Below are positions 1-9,246 of a stretch of DNA of 64,000 bases, piece by piece. The first letter of the stretch is position 1. Every line of letters starts with the position of its first letter. A program made the translations under genes and the position numbers. Under the pieces are notes generated by a model. It was not told where the DNA came from. It was given only the letters and a program-made list of their open reading frames with translations, and ran no database searches. The DNA comes from Kroppenstedtia guangzhouensis (GTDB taxonomy: Bacteria > Bacillota > Bacilli > Thermoactinomycetales > DSM-45169), in contig NZ_BMEX01000001.1 in NCBI RefSeq assembly GCF_014637345.1, forward strand, positions 186,001 to 250,000, written 5' to 3'.

Positions 1-1
1 T

Positions 2-1045
2 GACGGGGACAGGATGACGGGGGCCCGGGTTCGTGATCGTGTCACGGGAGAGATCTACCGGATCGGTGCCCGGGAGGTGGTGAACGCCGCCGGCCCCTGG
101 GTGGATGAGCTGCGCAAACAGGACGGTTCCTTGAAGGGAAAACGCTTGCATCTGACGAAGGGGATTCACTTGGTGGTGTCCCATGAGTGCTTGCCCTTGG
201 GGCAACCGATCTACTTTGATGTGCCCGATGGCCGCATGATTTTTGCCATTCCCAGAGGGAGGATCACCTATATTGGAACGACGGACACCGATTACGATGG
301 CCCGATCGATTCTCCAAAGTTGACCCCGCAGGATCGGGACTACCTTTTGGAGGGGGTCAACCATATCTTCCCCAGGGCCGGTCTGACACCGGAAGATGTG
401 GAATCCGGTTGGGCGGGTCTCCGTCCTCTCATCCATGAAGAAGGAAAAAGCCCCTCCGAGTTGTCCAGGAAGGATGAGATCTTTCAATCGCCCACCGGAC
501 TGATCACCATCGCCGGGGGAAAATTGACCGGATTCCGCAAGATGGCGGAAAGGGTGGTGGATCTGGTGTGCCGTCGTTTGGAAAGGAAGGGACGGATCCC
601 CTTCACCCCTTGCCGCACCGACCGTCTCTCCATCCTGGGTGGGGGTGATTTGGGCGGAGATGGATTTATCCATTTTCGGAAAGAATGGATGGAAAAGCTG
701 AAAAAAGGGCATGTGACCGAAGAGCGGGCCAATCAGCTGATCCATCTTTACGGCACCCAGTTGGAACAGGTGTGGGAACGTGCTGAATACTCGGCTGAAA
801 ATCTGTTGATGGCCCAGTTGGAACATGCTGTCGAGGAGGAAATGGCAGTCACCCCAAGCGACTTTCTCATCCGACGAACAGGGGATCTTTATTTTCACCG
901 CCAGCTGGCGGAGGCGGAAGCCCCCATGGTCTTGGATTACATGGCCGGGAAATTCAATTGGGATGAAAAGGAGCGTGAGGAACAGGAAGAGCGGGTACGG
1001 AAAGAGATGGAACGAACCCGACCTCAGCCCGTTGCTGTCGAATAA
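2..1045 (+). CDS. glpD: Aerobic glycerol-3-phosphate dehydrogenase, C-terminal part (5' end outside window)
   Basis: The frame is open from the window edge to a TAA at 1045, so about 347 residues are visible and roughly the first 200 of a GlpD of usual length (about 555) are missing. GlpD is an FAD enzyme at the membrane that oxidises glycerol 3-phosphate to dihydroxyacetone phosphate and passes electrons to quinone. The visible part has the DAO-fold stretches NAAGPWVDELRKQ and TYIGTTDTDYDGP, the C-terminal FAD loop GGKLTGFRKMAERVV, and the helical GlpD C-terminal domain. The ATG at 14 is internal. A strong hairpin directly after the stop ends the transcript. Confidence 0.93.
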   Translation, partial: DGDRMTGARVRDRVTGEIYRIGAREVVNAAGPWVDELRKQDGSLKGKRLHLTKGIHLVVSHECLPLGQPIYFDVPDGRMIFAIPRGRITYIGTTDTDYDGPIDSPKLTPQDRDYLLEGVNHIFPRAGLTPEDVESGWAGLRPLIHEEGKSPSELSRKDEIFQSPTGLITIAGGKLTGFRKMAERVVDLVCRRLERKGRIPFTPCRTDRLSILGGGDLGGDGFIHFRKEWMEKLKKGHVTEERANQLIHLYGTQLEQVWERAEYSAENLLMAQLEHAVEEEMAVTPSDFLIRRTGDLYFHRQLAEAEAPMVLDYMAGKFNWDEKEREEQEERVRKEMERTRPQPVAVE

Positions 1046-1088
1046 AAAAACCAGGCCCCGGGGCACATCACTCCGGGGCCTGGTTTTT
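1044..1088. terminator. Bidirectional intrinsic terminator between glpD and the DUF3817 gene
   Basis: An 11-bp GC-rich stem (1051-1061 with 1073-1083) has an A-run on its left and a T-run on its right. It can therefore terminate both converging genes. Confidence 0.88.
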
Positions 1089-1096
1089 GATGGAAG

Positions 1097-1393
1097 TCAC
1101 CATTTCCGATCCCGTCTCAATCGCGCATCAAAGATGAAGGGACCAAAGGGAAGGAGCGAGGCGATCAAGGCTCCCGTCACCCGTTTGAGTGACCAACCAT
1201 CAGCAAAGGTGACCTGGGCGACGGCGGCGATATAAAGAACAAACAGGACACCATGGATCCAACCGACAAGGGTGACCGCCATCGGGAGGTCGGCGAAGTA
1301 TTTTAACGGCATAGCAATCCCGAGAAGAATAAGGAAGGAAAGTCCTTCGATTAGGCTGACTATACGAAAACGGCTCAGGGGCGTGTTTAACAA
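1097..1393 (-). CDS. DUF3817 family small integral membrane protein
   Basis: This is a protein of about 98 residues with three hydrophobic segments (around IVSLIEGLSFLILLGIAMPL, VTLVGWIHGVLFVLYIAAVA and VTGALIASLLPFGPFIFDARL). The pattern matches the DUF3817/YdzA-type membrane proteins; the family's function is unknown to me. An ATG lies at 1408, but a GGAGGTG motif sits just inside that start and six bases before an in-frame TTG at 1393, so I prefer the TTG. The gene converges on glpD and shares its terminator. Confidence 0.75.
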   Translation of the reverse strand: MLNTPLSRFRIVSLIEGLSFLILLGIAMPLKYFADLPMAVTLVGWIHGVLFVLYIAAVAQVTFADGWSLKRVTGALIASLLPFGPFIFDARLRRDRKW

Positions 1394-1913
1394 CGGATGC
1401 ACCTCCATTGATTTTACAGACTTCCCCTATTGAAACACAGAACGCAATCCAAATGGGATTCTTTCTTGAAAATACAGCGACGATTCAATAGGCACCTCAG
1501 GCCTTGTGGCACGGATTGCAAACGGTTGTTAAACTGTCACTTTGCACAATAGCAGATAAGAGAAGGTTTTAATAGAAGGGAGCCACATCACCGGTAAATG
1601 CTGCGATCAAAAAGTCGGGAAAAACTTGTTCACCTAGGCGATGAAACGGGTTTACAGTTATTCCCGTAAGTAAAATTCCCATTGACACGATAGATCGCTT
1701 CGTTCTTCTTGCAAGTTGATCGTACCTGACAAAGGAATGTTGAACTGAACTATCGATATGACGAGAATCTCCGGGAAATAATAGAAGAAATCATAGCCAC
1801 GGGTCTTTCAGCTGCATTTCTTCCACCATCCATACTTGATTGAAGGGCCCAGCAGGGATCGGGACCTTCCGCCTTTACTTGAGGCGCTTCCCCAAATCCA
1901 TTAAAATGGGTTC
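1394..1913. other. Intergenic gap, no intact gene
   Basis: No intact ORF with a ribosome binding site is seen and the base composition is more AT-rich than the flanking genes. On the plus strand around 1735-1848 one frame reads like decayed coding sequence (it includes LREIIEEIIATGLSA before a TGA), but no start precedes it. The yicC promoter lies at the right end. Confidence 0.5.
1879..1907 (+). promoter_or_regulatory. Sigma-A-like promoter for yicC, possibly giving a leaderless mRNA
   Basis: TTGAGG (1879-1884) and TAAAAT (1902-1907) are separated by 17 bp. The first yicC ATG is at 1914, only six bases after the -10 box, so transcription would start at or next to the start codon. No Shine-Dalgarno sequence is visible. 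Confidence 0.5.
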
Positions 1914-2807
1914 ATGATGAGCGAAAGCAAGGTTCAGAGCATGACGGGTTACGGTCGGGGGGAATCGGATGCCGAAGGGGTTGGATTCACGGCGGAGATT
2001 CGTTCCGTCAACCACCGGTTTCTGGAAATGACGGTGAAGTTGCCTTCCGGATGGGGGGCTTTGGAGGAGGAAGTGAAGAGACGGGTGCGCCGGTGGGTTC
2101 GACGGGGACGGGTGGATGTGACCGTTACCCTGAATGGTGACGGGGCCGCTTTTCGGAAACTGACAGTGGATTGGGAAGCAGCAGAGTCTCTCCTGCAGGC
2201 ATCCAGGGAATTGACAGAGCGGTTGGGGATCACTGGAGAGCTCACCCTCGGGGATCTCCTCCATCATCCAGAAGTGCTGAAGGCGGAAGAACGGATGCCG
2301 AATCCCGAAGGTTGGAAGACTCCCTTGCTGGGGGCAGTGGAGCAAGCATGTCAATCCCTGAGCAAAATGCGGAGACGGGAAGGAAGGGTACTGGCGGAAG
2401 ATTTGATGCATCGAATCGGAGTTTTGGAGCAAAGGGTGGAGGAAATCAGGAGCCGGGCGCCTCAAGTGGTTTCGGATTACCGTGGAAGATTGGAGGAGCG
2501 GATCCGGGAGTTGTTGGGTGGTGTCGATCCGGAGCCCGACCGTCTGTTGACTGAAGCGGCCCTCTTTGCGGACAAATCGGACATACAGGAGGAGTTGACG
2601 CGCCTTTCCAGCCATATCGGACAATTCAGGGAGGCCCTTCGACAGGAAAAGCCCGTCGGAAGACGCTTGGAGTTTCTCCTGCAAGAGATGAATCGCGAGG
2701 TAAACACCATCGGATCCAAGGCCAATGATGCCCAAATTGCGGGAAAAGTGGTCGATTCCAAGAGCGAACTGGAAAAAATGAGAGAACAAGTGCAAAATAT
2801 AGAGTAA
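1914..2807 (+). CDS. yicC: YicC/YloC family endoribonuclease
   Basis: This 297-residue protein begins with the family signature SMTGYGRGE near residue 10 and has IRSVNHRFLEM after it. The C-terminus has the conserved EFLLQEMNREVNTIGSKAND block. YicC-family proteins are endoribonucleases that affect RNA turnover. The neighbours remA-gmk-rpoZ-coaBC-priA are the same as in B. subtilis (where the gene is yloC). ATGs at 1914 and 1917 are both possible starts. An ATG at 1941 would begin directly at the family motif, but none of the three has an obvious ribosome binding site. Confidence 0.93.
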   Translation: MMSESKVQSMTGYGRGESDAEGVGFTAEIRSVNHRFLEMTVKLPSGWGALEEEVKRRVRRWVRRGRVDVTVTLNGDGAAFRKLTVDWEAAESLLQASRELTERLGITGELTLGDLLHHPEVLKAEERMPNPEGWKTPLLGAVEQACQSLSKMRRREGRVLAEDLMHRIGVLEQRVEEIRSRAPQVVSDYRGRLEERIRELLGGVDPEPDRLLTEAALFADKSDIQEELTRLSSHIGQFREALRQEKPVGRRLEFLLQEMNREVNTIGSKANDAQIAGKVVDSKSELEKMREQVQNIE

Positions 2808-2866
2808 ACGGGTTATAATGATTGCGGATGGAGAACAAGATCTTTTTGGATCGAGGAGGTACTCCA

Positions 2867-3133
2867 TTGAGTATCAAACTGATAAATATCGGGTTCGGCA
2901 ATATTGTGTCCGCCAACCGCATTATCTCGATCGTCAGTCCGGATTCGGCTCCGATCAAGCGAATCGTCCAGGAGGCCCGGGACCGCGGGGCGTTGATTGA
3001 CGCAACATACGGCCGTCGGACCCGGGCTGTGATCATCACGGACAGTGATCATGTGATTCTGTCCGCTGTCCAACCGGAGACTGTGGCTCATCGTCTGGCC
3101 AGCAAGGATGCGGCAGAGGATATGGAAGACTAG
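2867..3133 (+). CDS. remA: RemA/DUF370 DNA-binding regulator
   Basis: This 88-residue protein is the RemA family: [20 protein letters not shown], then [20 protein letters not shown] and [14 protein letters not shown]. In B. subtilis RemA is an oligomeric DNA-binding activator of extracellular matrix and osmoprotection genes. The start is a TTG at 2867, because a GAGGAGGT ribosome binding site ends six bases upstream and family members begin with (M)[11 protein letters not shown]. The open frame continues upstream to 2822 but that part is non-homologous. The stop codon falls inside the left end of a dispersed repeat. Confidence 0.95.
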   Translation: MSIKLINIGFGNIVSANRIISIVSPDSAPIKRIVQEARDRGALIDATYGRRTRAVIITDSDHVILSAVQPETVAHRLASKDAAEDMED

Positions 3134-3263
3134 AAGTGTTGTGAAAAAGCTGTCACAGGGAGGATCGGGTTTTCATAAATCTTTTGGCTCGTCAGAACAA
3201 ATGAAGCGGGATGTGAAGCCCCATCCGACCGTTCAAGAACGATTTAAATCACAATGCTTCTAG
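3130..3263. repeat. Dispersed repeat family A, copy 1
   Basis: This 134-bp element has inverted ends: 3130-3144 pairs with 3249-3263 over 15 positions, including two G.T pairs. It carries the shared core GGGTTTTCAT at 3167-3176. It fills the remA-gmk gap and supplies the remA stop codon. Related copies are at 39997, 53604 and 61455. Confidence 0.7.
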
Positions 3264-3275
3264 AAAGGGAGAGTT

Positions 3276-3899
3276 ATGGGTATTCAAATCAGTGGAAAGG
3301 GATTGTTGATCGTCTTGTCCGGTCCGTCGGGAGCCGGAAAAGGGACAGTGTGTTCAGCTTTGAGACAGCAGGCGCCGGAATTGGTATACTCGGTGTCCGC
3401 CACCACACGTCCGCCCCGGGAAGGAGAAGTGGAGGGGATCAGTTATTTCTTTAAAACCCGGGAAGAATTTAAGCGGATGATCGATCAGGGTGAAATGCTG
3501 GAATGGGCATGCTATGTGGATAATTACTACGGAACCCCGCGCCGGTTTGTGGAGGAGCGCCTCGTCGAAGGCAAGGACGTGTTGCTTGAAATCGAGGTGC
3601 AGGGTGCCAGACAAGTGAGGGAACGCTTTCCGGAAGCGGTGTTTATTTTTCTGCTTCCGCCATCCATGGATGAGCTTTATGCCCGTATCAAAGGCCGTGG
3701 AACAGAGTCGGAACAGGTGATGGAGGATCGGATGAAGGCGGCGCGGGAGGAATTGAACCAAATTTATTCCTATGATTATGTGGTGGTCAATGATGAAGTG
3801 GCCCGTGCCTGTCACCACATCCGTTCCATCCTGGTGGCCGAACATCATCGGCGGGATCGGATCTTTAAAGAACAGCCCGATTGGTTGGAGGGAATCTGA
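3276..3899 (+). CDS. gmk: Guanylate kinase
   Basis: This 207-residue enzyme phosphorylates GMP to GDP with ATP. It has the P-loop [11 protein letters not shown] near residues 16-26, the GMP-binding segments [14 protein letters not shown] and Y(F)FKTREEF, and the QGARQVRE and [13 protein letters not shown] blocks. The length is normal for the family. The ATG at 3276 follows an AGAAAGGGAGAG ribosome binding site just outside the repeat element. The gene is two bases from rpoZ and probably co-transcribed with it. Confidence 0.97.
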   Translation: MGIQISGKGLLIVLSGPSGAGKGTVCSALRQQAPELVYSVSATTRPPREGEVEGISYFFKTREEFKRMIDQGEMLEWACYVDNYYGTPRRFVEERLVEGKDVLLEIEVQGARQVRERFPEAVFIFLLPPSMDELYARIKGRGTESEQVMEDRMKAAREELNQIYSYDYVVVNDEVARACHHIRSILVAEHHRRDRIFKEQPDWLEGI

Positions 3900-3900
3900 T

Positions 3901-4110
3901 ATGCTTTATCCGTCCATCGATAAGTTGATGTCCAAAGCGGACAGCAAATACACGTTGGTCATCCTGGCGGCGAAAAGGGCCCGTCAACTCCTGGACGGTG
4001 CCAGCCCCCACTTGGAGCCTCGCTCCCACAAGTATGTGGGTGTGGCACTGGAGGAGATTGTGGAAGACTATTTGGTACCGCCGCTGGAAGCTGGCGGGAG
4101 GCAAAAATAA
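3901..4110 (+). CDS. rpoZ: RNA polymerase omega subunit
   Basis: This is a 69-residue omega subunit: [31 protein letters not shown] and the C-terminal [15 protein letters not shown]. It helps assemble and stabilise RNA polymerase. The ATG at 3901 begins one base after the gmk TGA and the ribosome binding site lies inside gmk. A terminator hairpin overlaps its stop. Confidence 0.95.
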   Translation: MLYPSIDKLMSKADSKYTLVILAAKRARQLLDGASPHLEPRSHKYVGVALEEIVEDYLVPPLEAGGRQK

Positions 4111-4135
4111 CAACCTGTTCGGGTTGTTATTTTTT
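4104..4135 (+). terminator. Intrinsic terminator after rpoZ
   Basis: A 9-bp stem (4107-4115 with 4122-4130) is followed by five Ts. It overlaps the rpoZ stop codon and precedes coaBC, so it may attenuate transcription into coaBC-priA. Confidence 0.8.
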
Positions 4136-4155
4136 GTCGGAGAGGAGGGGGAACC

Positions 4156-5355
4156 TTGATAGGAAAACGTATTGTTGTGGGTGTGACTGGAGGAATCGCC
4201 GTTTTCAAGGCGGCCGGACTGGTAAGTCAATTGGCCCAGCGGGGGGCGGATGTGCGGGTGATCATGACCCGATCCGCCTCCAAGTTCGTCACGCCGCTTA
4301 CCTTTCAGACCTTGTCCCGAAATCCAGTCGCCGTGGACACTTTTGAAGAGAAGGATCCCTCTGTGGTTTCCCATATCGACTTGGCCGACCATGCGGATCT
4401 GTTTGTGATCGCCCCTGCCACGGCCAACATCTTGGCCAAAATGGCCCATGGATTGGGGGACGACATGCTCAGCACCACCCTGCTCGCCACCCGGGCTCCC
4501 ATCCTGATCGCCCCGGCGATGAATGTCCATATGTATCAAAACCCGGTGGTTCAAGAAAACATTCGCAGACTGAAGCAATTGGGCCACCGCTTTGTGGAGC
4601 CAGTCTCGGGTCAATTGGCCTGCGGTTATGTAGGTCAAGGGCGGATGGAAGAGCCCGAGCGGATTTTGGAAGTGATCGAAGAGATGCTGAAGGAACCCAC
4701 ATCCGTTCTTCAGGGCCACCGGGTGTTGGTTACGGCGGGTCCCACCCGGGAGCCTCTGGATCCTGTCCGTTATCTTTCCAACCGTTCTTCCGGCAAGATG
4801 GGATATGCCATCGCTGAGGCTTGTACCCGTGCCGGAGCGGAGACGGTATTAGTCAGCGGCCCGACGGCATTGACATCTCCCTCCGGCGTGAGACGGGTTC
4901 AGGTGACCACTGCCGAGGAGATGTGGCATGCGGTGATGGAGGAGATGACCGACTGTGATGTGATCATCAAGGCGGCGGCGGTAGCCGATTACACCCCGGT
5001 GACGGTGGCATCGCAGAAGATGAAAAAATCCGGAGACCGCATGCAGCTGGAACTGAAACGGACTCCCGATATTTTGACAGAGGCAGGTCGGCGGAAAGAG
5101 GGTCGCTTCCTCGTCGGATTTGCGGCGGAAACGGAACAGGTGGCCAAACATGCTATGGACAAGTTGCACCGGAAAAAGTTGGACCTGGTGGTGGCTAATG
5201 ATGTTTCCCGGCCAGGGGCGGGTTTTGACGGCGACACCAATATGGTGACCGTGTTTGATGCGGAAGGGGAGGTGGTGAGCCTTCCCCGGATGAGCAAAAG
5301 GGAAGTGGCTGACCGTTTGGTGGCTCTGATCGGGGAACGACTGCGCCATGGGTGA
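4156..5355 (+). CDS. coaBC: Bifunctional phosphopantothenoylcysteine decarboxylase/phosphopantothenate-cysteine ligase
   Basis: This 399-residue fusion makes 4'-phosphopantetheine for coenzyme A. The N-terminal FMN decarboxylase half has VGVTGGIAVFKAA, the APATANILAKMAHG loop and APAMNVHMYQNP. The C-terminal CTP-dependent ligase half begins near residue 190 with VTAGPTREPLDPVRYLSNRS and has KAAAVADYTP and VANDVSRPGAGFD. The start is a TTG at 4156, preceded by a GAGGAGGGGG ribosome binding site. It overlaps priA by eight bases. Confidence 0.96.
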   Translation: MIGKRIVVGVTGGIAVFKAAGLVSQLAQRGADVRVIMTRSASKFVTPLTFQTLSRNPVAVDTFEEKDPSVVSHIDLADHADLFVIAPATANILAKMAHGLGDDMLSTTLLATRAPILIAPAMNVHMYQNPVVQENIRRLKQLGHRFVEPVSGQLACGYVGQGRMEEPERILEVIEEMLKEPTSVLQGHRVLVTAGPTREPLDPVRYLSNRSSGKMGYAIAEACTRAGAETVLVSGPTALTSPSGVRRVQVTTAEEMWHAVMEEMTDCDVIIKAAAVADYTPVTVASQKMKKSGDRMQLELKRTPDILTEAGRRKEGRFLVGFAAETEQVAKHAMDKLHRKKLDLVVANDVSRPGAGFDGDTNMVTVFDAEGEVVSLPRMSKREVADRLVALIGERLRHG

Positions 5356-7819
5356 TCGACGGATTGCGGCAGTGATCGTGGATGTGGCCGCTGATGGCAC
5401 GGACAAACCCTTCGATTATCTCATCCCCGCAGAGTTGGAGACAGAGGTGGAGGTGGGGAGTCGGGTCAAGGTTCCCTTCGGACCTCGAAAACGGATCGGC
5501 TATGTGATCGATTTTCCCGAGAAGCCCCAAACCGATCGCCTTCGGCCGATTCTGGAGGTGATGGATCTCTCCCCGCCTCTCACCCCGGAACTGGTCCGAC
5601 TGGCCCGGTGGATGGCCGAGGTGTATCTGTGTCCGCTGATCACGGTCCTCCAGGCGATGGTTCCCGCTGTCCTGAAAGGAAATTACCGGAGATTTCTGCG
5701 TCCGGGCCCCGCTTTTGCGGGGGAGGACTTGCTCCCGGAAACGGAAGCGCGCTTGATCCGCCTGCTGCGGGAGCGGGATGAGCTGCCTCTGGAGAAAGCC
5801 CTCAGTTTGGAAGGGGTGACTCGCCCGCTGATTCGCCGGATGGTGGATGACGGGCGGCTGGAAATGGAAGAGCGGGTGGGGGATCGAACCAGCCGCAGGA
5901 AGAGATGGTGGGTGGTTTCGAACCAACCCGCGGCCCGTTTGCGTCAGGAAGCGGAATCACTCCCCAAAAACGCCGTCCGCCAACGGGAGGTATTGTATCA
6001 TGTTGCGGCCGGTCCGGAAGAGATCCCTCTCCAGGAGCTTCTCGCCAGACTGAAGGTCCCCCGGTCGGCAGTGGACCGGCTGGTGGAAAAGGGTCTGCTC
6101 CAGCGGGTGGAGAAAGAGGAATTCCGGGATCCCTTCGGGGGGCGCTCCTTTGAACGGACCCGCCCTCTTCCCCTGACATCGGAACAGGACCGGGCTTTCC
6201 AATCCATCCTCCGTCCGCTTCGGGCCGGAGAGCATCGCACGCTCCTCCTCCACGGGGTGACCGGAAGCGGTAAAACGGAGATCTATCTGCAGGCGATCAC
6301 GGAAACGTTGGACAGCGGTCGGCAGGCGATCGTCCTGGTGCCCGAGATTTCCCTCACCCCTCAAATGGTGAGACGTTTCAAAGGGCGGTTCGGGGATGAA
6401 GTGGCCGTCCTCCACAGTGGTCTCTCCGACGGGGAGCGCTTCGATGAATGGAGGAAGATCCGCTCCGGGGAGGTCAAGGTGGCCATCGGGGCCCGCTCGG
6501 CTGTCTTCGCCCCTTTCCCGCGTCTGGGGCTGGTGGTGATCGACGAAGAGCATGAGAGCTCCTACAAACAGGAAGAACAACCCCGTTACCACGCCCGGGA
6601 AGTGGCCCGGTGGCGTTGCCGGGAGCACGGGGCCGTACTGGTGTTGGGCACGGCCACCCCTTCCGTGGAGAGTTATTTTCGCGCGCGGACGGGTCGGTTT
6701 GAGTGGGTCACTCTGAATGAACGGGTACACGGCCAATCCTTTCCCCGGGTGGAAGTAGTGGATATGCGGGAGGAATTGAAGGAAGGCAACCGCTCCATCT
6801 TCAGCCGTCCACTGCGGGAATCCCTGGAAGCCTGTGTGGACCGGGGGGATCAGGCGGTCTTGTTTCTCAACCGGCGGGGCTTTTCCACCTTTGTGCTGTG
6901 CCGGGAGTGTGGGGAGACGGTGCAATGCCCCCATTGCGACATTTCACTCACTTATCACCGGACCAATCAAACCCTGCGCTGCCACTACTGCGGATATACC
7001 ACCGGAGTTCCCCGGGAGTGTCCTTCCTGCAACAGTTCCCACATCCGGTATTTCGGCACCGGGACCCAACGGGTGGAAGAAGAGATGGCCCGACTGATGC
7101 CGGGGATCCGGGTGATTCGGATGGATGTGGACACCACCGGCCGGAAAGGGGCCCACGAACGCCTTCTGTCCGCTTTTGGTGAGGGGAAGGCCGATGTGTT
7201 GCTGGGCACGCAGATGATTGCCAAAGGCCTCGATTTTCCCCGAGTGACACTGGTCGGGGTGATCGCCGCCGACACGATGCTCCACCTCCCGGATTTCCGG
7301 GCGGCGGAACGGACCTTTCAGCTGTTGACCCAGGTGGGGGGGCGGGCCGGTCGTCACGAAAAGTCGGGCCGGGTGGTGGTTCAAACCTACTCCCCGGAAC
7401 ATTACAGCATTCGGCTGGCGGCAGGATACGAAACGGAGACTTTCTACCGGCAAGAGTGTCTGATCCGGAAACGACACCGTTATCCTCCCTTTTGTCGCCT
7501 GTTCACCCTTCTCCTCAGTCATCCGGACCGGGGGGGACTGATGACAGCGGGTCATCGGGCAGCCCAATTTCTCATGCCCCGGTTGCCGGAGGGGGGGGAG
7601 GTGTTGGGACCGGTGCCGGCTTCGATCCCCCGGATCAAGGACCGGTACCGGATCCAGATCATGATCAAATATGAGGATCTTACAGATGAACCAACTGATC
7701 TCGTCGAAGCCATGCGTCAACTGAAGACAAGGTTGAAAGACCCGGACCTGCGCATCGGCATCGACCGGGAAGGGGTCAGCCTTCCCTTTGACAGAACCGG
7801 TGAGATTAAAGGAGGTTGA
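5348..7819 (+). CDS. priA: Primosomal replication restart helicase PriA
   Basis: This 823-residue superfamily 2 helicase reloads the replisome at stalled forks. It has the N-terminal 3' DNA-binding domain, the Walker A motif GVTGSGKTEIYL near residue 303, the motif II VIDEEHESSYKQ, and a zinc-binding insert with eight cysteines (CRECGETVQCPHCD, CHYCGY, CPSC). Motifs GLDFPRVTLVG and QVGGRAGR complete the helicase core. It is translationally coupled to coaBC by an 8-base overlap. Confidence 0.97.
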   Translation: MGDRRIAAVIVDVAADGTDKPFDYLIPAELETEVEVGSRVKVPFGPRKRIGYVIDFPEKPQTDRLRPILEVMDLSPPLTPELVRLARWMAEVYLCPLITVLQAMVPAVLKGNYRRFLRPGPAFAGEDLLPETEARLIRLLRERDELPLEKALSLEGVTRPLIRRMVDDGRLEMEERVGDRTSRRKRWWVVSNQPAARLRQEAESLPKNAVRQREVLYHVAAGPEEIPLQELLARLKVPRSAVDRLVEKGLLQRVEKEEFRDPFGGRSFERTRPLPLTSEQDRAFQSILRPLRAGEHRTLLLHGVTGSGKTEIYLQAITETLDSGRQAIVLVPEISLTPQMVRRFKGRFGDEVAVLHSGLSDGERFDEWRKIRSGEVKVAIGARSAVFAPFPRLGLVVIDEEHESSYKQEEQPRYHAREVARWRCREHGAVLVLGTATPSVESYFRARTGRFEWVTLNERVHGQSFPRVEVVDMREELKEGNRSIFSRPLRESLEACVDRGDQAVLFLNRRGFSTFVLCRECGETVQCPHCDISLTYHRTNQTLRCHYCGYTTGVPRECPSCNSSHIRYFGTGTQRVEEEMARLMPGIRVIRMDVDTTGRKGAHERLLSAFGEGKADVLLGTQMIAKGLDFPRVTLVGVIAADTMLHLPDFRAAERTFQLLTQVGGRAGRHEKSGRVVVQTYSPEHYSIRLAAGYETETFYRQECLIRKRHRYPPFCRLFTLLLSHPDRGGLMTAGHRAAQFLMPRLPEGGEVLGPVPASIPRIKDRYRIQIMIKYEDLTDEPTDLVEAMRQLKTRLKDPDLRIGIDREGVSLPFDRTGEIKGG

Positions 7820-7824
7820 AGTCC

Positions 7825-8295
7825 GTGGCCATTCGCAAAATTGTATTGGTGCCCGATCCCATCTTGAAGGAGAAAGCCAGACCGGTTACGAAATTCACCG
7901 AACGTCTGCACAAATTGTTGGATGATATGGCTGAAACGATGTATGATGCCCCCGGTGTCGGTTTGGCCGCCCCCCAGGTGGGCATTTCCAAACGGGTGAT
8001 CGTCGTCGATGACGGCAACGGTTTGATCGAGGCGGTTAATCCGGAGCTTTTTGACAAAGAGGGAGAGCAGTTGGCCCCTCCGGAAGGTTGCCTCAGCATT
8101 CCGGGCTTGCTGGGAGAGGTGCGGCGAGCAGAAAAAGTGAGGCTGAAGGCCCAGGACCGGCAGGGTAAGTTCTTTGAGCTGCAAGCGGAAGGTTATCTGG
8201 CACGGATTTTGCAACACGAGGTGGACCATCTCAACGGAATTCTTTTCACTGATATCGCCGACCGCGTGTTTGAACCGAAACGGGAGGAAGAGTGA
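7825..8295 (+). CDS. def: Peptide deformylase
   Basis: This 156-residue metalloenzyme removes the formyl group from new proteins. All three signature motifs are present: GVGLAAPQVG, EGCLS (metal-binding Cys) and QHEVDHLNG (HExxH). The start is taken as GTG at 7825 because AAAGGAGG (7808-7815) is nine bases upstream and MAIRKIV matches the family. A TTG at 7816 would abut the binding site. It lies between priA and fmt, as in B. subtilis. Confidence 0.96.
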   Translation: MAIRKIVLVPDPILKEKARPVTKFTERLHKLLDDMAETMYDAPGVGLAAPQVGISKRVIVVDDGNGLIEAVNPELFDKEGEQLAPPEGCLSIPGLLGEVRRAEKVRLKAQDRQGKFFELQAEGYLARILQHEVDHLNGILFTDIADRVFEPKREEE

Positions 8296-8298
8296 TCC

Positions 8299-9246
8299 AT
8301 GGCGAGTGAAGTGCGGATTGTATTTATGGGTACTCCAGACTTTTCGGTCCCCTCTTTGCAAACCCTGGTTGCGGAGGGTTACCGAGTAGTGGGTGTCGTC
8401 ACCCAACCGGATCGTCCCCGGGGAAGAAAACAGGAGCTCACCCCGCCCCCTGTGAAGGAAGCGGCGATGGAACTGGGACTGCCGGTGTTTCAGCCGGACA
8501 GATTGCGAAACCCGGAAAATGTTCGCCAATTGCTGGAGTGGAAGCCGGATTTGATTATTACGGCGGCCTATGGTCAGATCCTGCCCCGGGAGATCCTGGA
8601 GAGTCCCCGCTACGGTTGTATCAATGTACATGCGTCCCTGCTTCCCAAGTACCGGGGTGGAGCGCCGATCCATCACGCCCTGATTCAGGGGGAGAGGGAA
8701 ACCGGTGTCACGATCATGTATATGGTGGAAGCACTCGATGCCGGAGATCTGTTGGCGAGCCGTTCCATCCCGATCAAAGAAGAGGATGACGTGGGCACCC
8801 TTCATGACAAACTGGCACAGCTGGGGGCACAGCTTTTGATAGAAACAGTTCCGGCCCTGTTGGAGGGAAAGGTGCAACCCGTGCCTCAAGATGACAACCG
8901 GGCCACCTACGCGCCCAATATCCGACGTGAGGATGAGCAGATCGATTGGAACCGGAGCGCCCAGGAACTGGTCAATCAGATCCGGGGATTGCGACCCTGG
9001 CCGGTGGCATTCACTCTCTGGAAGGGAAAACCGCTGAAGATCTGGAAAGCGGAGCCGGTTTCTGTAAGGGAGTCCGCAGCTCCGGGAACCGTCTTGTCCC
9101 AGGCTGAAGAGGGTGTGATCGTGGCCACCGGGGAGGGTGGAGCGCTTCGCATCCAGGAACTCCAGCCGGCGGGCAAGCGTCGAATGATAGCAGAGGAATT
9201 TTTCCGGGGTCGTCAGATGAAGCCGGGAGAAATTTTGGGGCGATGA
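8299..9246 (+). CDS. fmt: Methionyl-tRNA formyltransferase
   Basis: This 315-residue enzyme formylates initiator Met-tRNA using 10-formyl-THF. It has FMGTPDFSVPSLQTL, the catalytic signature NVHASLLPKYRGGAPI with Asn and His, and the downstream GD (EALDAGDLLA). The C-terminal tRNA-binding OB domain is complete. The gene starts three bases after def and overlaps rsmB by ATGA, so it forms a tight operon with its functional partner def. Confidence 0.97.
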   Translation: MASEVRIVFMGTPDFSVPSLQTLVAEGYRVVGVVTQPDRPRGRKQELTPPPVKEAAMELGLPVFQPDRLRNPENVRQLLEWKPDLIITAAYGQILPREILESPRYGCINVHASLLPKYRGGAPIHHALIQGERETGVTIMYMVEALDAGDLLASRSIPIKEEDDVGTLHDKLAQLGAQLLIETVPALLEGKVQPVPQDDNRATYAPNIRREDEQIDWNRSAQELVNQIRGLRPWPVAFTLWKGKPLKIWKAEPVSVRESAAPGTVLSQAEEGVIVATGEGGALRIQELQPAGKRRMIAEEFFRGRQMKPGEILGR

